Source of the DNA: Channa striata
Taxonomy: Eukaryota > Chordata > Actinopteri > Anabantiformes > Channidae
Reading direction: 5' to 3'
Length of the DNA stretch: 64,000 nt
Assembly (NCBI GenBank): GCA_033026295.1
Contig: CM065168.1
Coordinates: 37,398,875 to 37,462,874, forward strand
Shown here: in pieces, positions 58,300 to 64,000 of the stretch
Numbering within the stretch: position 1 is the first letter of the stretch
How the letters are laid out: every line of letters starts with the position of its first letter
The notes under the pieces: generated by a model
What the model was told of the DNA's origin: nothing
What the model saw: the letters and a program-made list of their open reading frames with translations, nothing else
Databases searched by the model: none
Made by a program: the position numbers and the translations under genes

Positions 58300-60940
58300 A
58301 CCACTGTAGTGTTAGTAAAATCAAAATGTAAAGTAATATATAATTAGGGAAATATTAGGTTTGACCTGCTAACAAAGTGAGCTTGCAATAGTTCATTAAG
58401 TTATTATTTTGCTCTTTGACAAAACAATATTGAATATGCCTGTGGAAAACTGAATCTGAACAAGCATCATCTTGTACTTTTTTCTCAAAATCTTCTCTTG
58501 GGCACTGTACTGATTACTCACAAAAGCTGTAATATGGCGTAATATTTCATCATGCATACATCTTACATACATGCATATTCAGTTTGAATGGGTAGGTTCA
58601 TCCTGATTTTTTGTTGTATAGTGCATAGTTTTGAACAGTACAGCAGCAACAGGTGTAAACTTGGGAAATGTTAAGAGACTAATGACAAATCTTTTAGTTT
58701 ATTCCTCTCGACATATAGGAACAAAAATCTGAAGATTTTCAGTAACACAGACACAATTTCCATAAAACGAAGCATGTCACTGGATCCCGCTGATCTAGAT
58801 TTCATTCATAAATCTGCTTCTTCATCTTCACCATCCTCATCCCCACTGCTCCTTCTCTGTTTACTAACCTTAACAGGGACATTCATGAAGCACTGACAGA
58901 CTTCCATAAAACCAGCATTTCATTTCTAACAATGGCTCAGTGTCAAGTTTAATTCAGTCCGCTTGTTAAGCGCCAGCAATTACTAAATCATACATGTGCA
59001 GACAACTCCTGCAGTGGGTGATAATAAGCCACTTTCTTTGTTACAGACCCTGAACAAACTTGAGGGGGGAACATGTGAAGCAAAGATAATGCAACCAGTT
59101 GAGCGTGAGTGTGTGCAAAACCCCAGTGAACGCCCCCGTAGAAAAACCCCTCAGCCCGGAATAAAGCATGTCCAACTGGGTTAAGGTGATTCCACTTTAA
59201 TAGTGCTGGGATCTGTGACCACAACAGAAAGTAACAATAGAAAATACAGCTGCTCGCTTGTGAAAGTCACTTCCTCCTGAAAATAAGAGGCTGCGTCCGG
59301 ATGGATTTGGGAGGAACGCCGAGAGTTTCTTTGTGGTGATTTTCTGTTAGTTTGTTTGGGGTTTCTCCTTCGGCGTGACGGCCACAGGTTACTGCACAAC
59401 AAGCCCACACAGGCTTAAATTTGACCTGCAGATTCTGATAAAGAATTGTGTTTGGTGACATGTTCTTCCAGAGTTTGATTGTGTTCGTTTGTTTAATTCA
59501 TCCCTGTAACGCTCTGATACTTCCTTATAATTAGGGATCAAAGGTAACATCTGCATGCTCAGACCCGGGCAATATCAAAAGCCTGGCCATTCATTTGAGT
59601 TCTGTGAGGTTCTACTTTACCCCAGCACAACATCTGCATGGATATACTGGGCTAATGGGCTCAGGTTATTAATTCAACCTAACATGGCTGTGTGTCCCAG
59701 ATGTTGTGCCAGTTCATCTTAAAGTTTGAGAGATTTTATTTTAAAGTTTACTTCAAGTTACAGATGTTGATCCGTAAAGACATCACTGAATTCTGTGGAG
59801 TTCCCAGACAAAAATGCTGTGATTAATCAACTCTGATTAATCTTTTCACCTTTGCGCTTCTTTTGTGTTTATTTCTTTGTGTGGAATGGGCTCGTTGTTG
59901 CCCCTTATGGCTACTGGAGTCAGAACAGCCACTGTGACTGGTATCTCGGTACCAGTGAGGGTTTTTCTTCCTCTTAGCCTCAGAAGGCACAGATGAGCAG
60001 TTTAGCACAAACAACATAGTAAAGTAAAGGGCACATTAGAAAAATGAATTACGAGACGTGTTTCAAAACTGTATTTTTCAGTTTTATGAAAAGAAACGAC
60101 TTTGAAGATAATAACTGGCTGCTTTTTTATGAAAGCATGTCTGGTTCATCTCTCCACCTCTAGTAAAAAACAGTGCAGCCACTTGTCAGTGCCTTTTCAT
60201 GACAGTTTCCAATCAATGGATGAGACACTCTGGAAGGTGATATTCTGGTACCCTGATGTAAAATTAAACAGTTAAAGTTATGGAAGAGTATATGTATTTT
60301 GACAAAAACATTTATGGAGCAAAAAACAGGAAATAAAACTTCTACATCTGCAACACATTAAAGTTTCTTCATCCATAGGCTCCATAGCCACTTGTCTCCT
60401 TTACTAATTTGCTGCAAATACTATGCATGAATATACAAATAGGTCGGCCGAAACAAACATCTGTGCATTGTGTACAGTATATAGTATCTACAGAACTATA
60501 TATTTACTGAGCACGCTGCACTGGAATTTATAGACAACATTAATTATTAATTTTAGTTATTTTGAGCCCACGCAGTCATTTAGAGGAAGGACTGAATGAT
60601 CCTCCTGCCAAATCTAATTCTCCCAATGTGAATAAAAGAAGAAGTTAATGTTCAGTCTGATAGATTATGATAAAGATTTTCTATGGAAAAAGCCAGCCAA
60701 AAAATTGTGTTTAGTGGCAGAGCTCCAGTGATGGAATTTGTGATCCATCTACAAGAGCAATGTCCCACATCACTATTTTTCACTTTTCTTTAAGTAATTC
60801 AACTTAATAAATGTCAAACTGCCTTTTAATATTTGTGGGCTTTCAATGTTATTTTACCCAGACTGCAAACAGGAAGCGTTTTAATCTGACAGGAGTCTCA
60901 GAGTGATTTTATTTTGAAGGCGTCCGTGGTTGCACTTCCT
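58300..60940. other. Intergenic DNA downstream of cpz
   Basis: No gene recognised. Frames are short and lack family resemblance; 59460-59700 is moderately complex and could hold regulatory sequence. Confidence 0.45.
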
Positions 60941-60947
60941 GTTTGCG

Positions 60948-60996
60948 CCTTTATCCAGGAAGTAATACTTTCCAAGGAAGTTAAATGACTTTCTTT
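60948..60996 (-). repeat. 49-bp inverted repeat, right copy
   Basis: Reverse-complement partner of 56819-56867, 4.1 kb away; the interval contains no transposase. Confidence 0.8.
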
Positions 60997-61631
60997 AAGA
61001 CTGTTAACCCTCGTCACCTAACACCAGGTAAGATTCTCTGAAGGTGTGTTTTCACACAGAATGACTAAACTATTCTGCACATTATTTTTTTTTTATTACA
61101 GCACTTTCATATCCAGTGTTTATTTGAGGCTTGAGCTCAGTTCAGGAAAGAACTGGGCCTCAGATGTTGCTCTGTGTGATTCTAATTACAATTATGTTTT
61201 ACTTTGATTAAGTAAAAGCTGCTGCAGTTATGAAATGTCAGTTTTTTAGAGCAGTGATGCATTTTTCATCATAAACACAAATGTTTCCCTTTAATTACCT
61301 AATGTCGCCTTCTTTCATCATTGTGGGTGAATGACTCTGAATGCTGTTTGAGTGAAGGCCTCTCTGTGGATACTAGTAGGAGTTTGTACAGTGGTGCTGT
61401 TGGCCCAAAGTGACATTCAGAAATCAATTTATTGCCATCACCTAAATGCACGTCATCAACTCTGCAGCGCCACACTCAGTCTAGTTTGTGAGCGTGAGGT
61501 GTCCCTGTCAGGGAGCTTGTCAAATGACACTTGCTGTTGAGCTACAATGTGGCTCAACAGAGGAGCTGCTCACAGCTGGCACAGTGTCAAAGCAGTCTGA
61601 GGTCTGCACGGAGGGGGTTGACATTTTTATT

Positions 61632-61634
<3 letters not shown>

Positions 61635-61686
<52 letters not shown>

Positions 61687-61716
61687 TGTGTGTGTGTCTG
61701 TGTGTGTGTGTCTGTC
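61635..61716. repeat. (TG)n microsatellite with CTG interruptions
   Basis: An almost pure TG tract of about 50 bp, then three TCTG-interrupted blocks. Frames through it on both strands are artefacts. Confidence 0.95.
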
Positions 61717-62379
61717 TAGATGGCACTAAGAGCATTTGTTTAATTGTGTAATGATGAACACTAGGACATGAAGCAAGTGACTCTAAATAATTTGGGACCA
61801 AGCCTTCACCTTTTGAGTATGCATGCTAAATTATTCAATATCACATCAAAGATGGTCTGTGGGGGGTGAGCTGAGGAGTTTTGAGATTAGTCAGTAAAGC
61901 CTCAGCGGAGTGTATGTGTTCTTATTTTTCAATGTCAGAAATGACTCAAAACCAACTCAGCCCTATCATAAATCTTTTTCCACTTTAAAAGATTATAATT
62001 TCTCAGCTTTTCTTTTAAAACCGCAAGACAGTTGATAATTCTTCTGTGTATTATTGAGTCGAAGTGGAGTGCATCATATTGAGGGGTGGTTGTAATATTT
62101 CTGCCACCCACTCTGACCTCAATAATAAACATTTAGAAAGATGAATTCCTTCATGGCAGCAAAATAATAGAAGGCTAATGTTTGCATACTTAATGTCGGC
62201 TCTCTCGCAGATCGGGATCCTCCCATGTGATCTATTCTCAGAAGTGCAGTCTAGACAGTGTTGAATTTAAAGCCAGAATAAAACATAAAGCACAATTGAA
62301 ATAAGTGTTCTTGATCTTAATGCACATTACTGCTGTGTCCCAAGGAAGGAGGAAAAAACACTTAAACAGTCAGTCATGA

Positions 62380-62710
62380 AGAAAAGAGAGCCTGAGGGCT
62401 CTTTAGGCTGGGTACATGTCTGTGATGCACCCAGCTACTTTAGCTGTCATGCTGCAATATCTCTGAGCCTTCGCTGGGTGCACTGATGCTTGGCGTAAGC
62501 CATTTAGCAGCGCCCTGGTTAACTGAAACTGACAAAACTTCTGATTTTCGGCCTGATCTTAGAATAACACCCCTGGCGTTTGTGAAGTCGTCTTCGCCCA
62601 TTTCATCCAGCGGGGCCCTGTAACTGCATTTGCAGCTGACAGAGATGCAGATGAAAATGCCTTATGCTGTTACAACCGTTGCCCAGAGAATTAAATTAAA
62701 TGGAAAAACA
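62380..62710. other. Complex intergenic block, possible regulatory element
   Basis: Non-repetitive and GC-richer than its surroundings, with no open frame. GGCTGGGTACATGTC, GTTAACTGAAACTGAC and TTAAATTAAATGG lie within it. It sits on the cpz far side, where HMX1 follows in human, so an enhancer is conceivable; this is inference only. Confidence 0.2.
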
Positions 62711-63884
62711 ATAACAAGGGAAATCAGATCTGGCTGACAGTTGTAGAAAGGACAAGGGGTGAGAGTTATACTGATGCTCAAAGAGCATGTCAGACTGAAG
62801 GGCACAAAAGTGCTGTAACAAAAATAAAATAAGATGGCATTTGGCCATTTGAAGCCAATGGATGCTCTAAAGGGTAAAGTGTTGATGGCTCCAGTCACAT
62901 ATTTGCCAGGAGTTGCTCTTTGCACAATGTATTTGCCCAGAATAAAGCAGAGCAACAACACTGGACAATGAGATGTTTACAGCTGGTCATGTGAGAAGTC
63001 AAATCTGCTCATGACACTGGAGAAAATTTCACTGAACATTACAAATCAAGATTTACTGCAGTGCAGGGCTTGAATATTGCTGCTTATGTAACATAATATT
63101 GTGAGCTGCAGTATGATAGATGGTGAGCTGGACTTTTGCTTCCTGTAATCCACACACATCAAAACACTGCAGCTCCAGCAGTTGGGACATTTACAGAATA
63201 CAACGCACAGAAAACAGCAATCGTAATACAGAATTTTATGCGGTTTATACTTTGAAAAGGCGCCACGTTTACTAAAGAACAGTCATATAAAATGCTGCCG
63301 TGACCTGAGTCCAACTCCAGAGTACCAAGGTTAGAGAAAGCACTATTTTTCAAAAGCAAAAAGATTGACAAGAAGCGACAATATTTTTCTCTATTGAACC
63401 TCAGTATAGTTTTTTTCTGTATTTCTGACCAACTGTTGTCAGTGGCTCAACACAACCAGTCCAACAAACATTTTTATTTTGGCAGACAGAAGAACTCTGC
63501 AGATTTCATTTGTGCAGTGTCAATTTCTTCGCAACTTGCCATTTACATTAATTGTCATCATAATTCTCATCATATTAAAACATATTCTGGTTGCAATTAT
63601 TTTCCCCACATAAATGCATTTGCGTTAGCAGTTTACTTGAAACCTAATCTGTAGAGGACAGGGTTGAATCTGCAGGAAGTTGAGCTGCAAACAAGTAGTT
63701 TGGAGGAGTGATTTTTTTTTTTTTTTTGAAGAGCTGTGTATACTTGATTAAACAACGTGCACTCATTAGAACGTAAAATGCTCCTTTTCCTATTAATGAA
63801 AAGCAAACGATGCTGCGATTGAGTCATCTTCCCATAGGACCCCCAAACTGAGCAAAAAACAAATTGACTATAAATGAAGCCGTT

Positions 63885-64000
63885 ACATCTTTAGTCGTCA
63901 TTGACCTTATCATTTGGTCACTTTTTGTCTTTTTGTCTTTTTAGATGGTTTATTTTGGTGTTTTTTTGTATTTGTGGCCAATCCATAGTTTTTGTTTGGT
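63885..64000. repeat. T-rich degenerate tandem repeat at the window edge
   Basis: Words such as TTTTTGTCTTTTTGTCTTTT and TTTGTGGCCAAT resemble, in opposite orientation, the array at 24735-25110. It runs off the right edge. Confidence 0.45.

Overview
The window reads as nuclear DNA of a ray-finned, probably percomorph, fish. Genes are split into many small exons with GT-AG introns, intergenic DNA is AT-rich with long (CA)n tracts, and there are interspersed repeats of types common in teleosts (a Tc1-like relic, an L2/CR1-like tail, a degenerate tandem repeat). No prokaryotic, plasmid or viral gene organisation is seen. Exon structures below were read by eye from splice signals, codon phase and recalled vertebrate family sequences; no alignment was run.

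Layout: (1) 1-6.6 kb, minus strand: the 5' half of an ACK-family tyrosine kinase gene (SAM-like N-terminus plus kinase domain; tnk1 more likely than tnk2), cut by the left edge. (2) 6.6-9.3 kb: intergenic, AT-rich. (3) 9.5-20.5 kb, plus strand: complete trmt44 (tRNA-Ser Um44 2'-O-methyltransferase), 11 coding exons, 631 residues, with a GC-AG intron. (4) 20.8-38.7 kb: an 18 kb gene-free stretch with repeats and several complex, possibly regulatory blocks. (5) 39.4-41.4 kb, plus strand: gpr78 (orphan class A GPCR), 3 coding exons, 340 residues, with a MITE-like repeat on each side. (6) 41.4-47.5 kb: probable gpr78 3' UTR and intergenic DNA. (7) 47.6-54.3 kb, plus strand: cpz (carboxypeptidase Z: Frizzled-type CRD, M14 carboxypeptidase domain, transthyretin-like domain), 11 coding exons, with an apparent single-base deletion in exon 6. 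(8) 54.3-64 kb: no gene recognised; two repeat pairs, a 79 bp GT tract and a few complex blocks.

The order trmt44-gpr78-cpz, all in one orientation, matches the human 4p16.1 order TRMT44-GPR78-CPZ, which supports the orthology calls. The three genes have unrelated functions (tRNA modification, receptor signalling, secreted peptidase), so this is conserved linkage and not a functional operon. No clearly new biological system was found. The most notable signals are the cpz frameshift, the GC-AG intron beside a 98 bp GT repeat, a 48/49 bp inverted repeat about 4.1 kb apart, and the palindromic repeat pair around gpr78.
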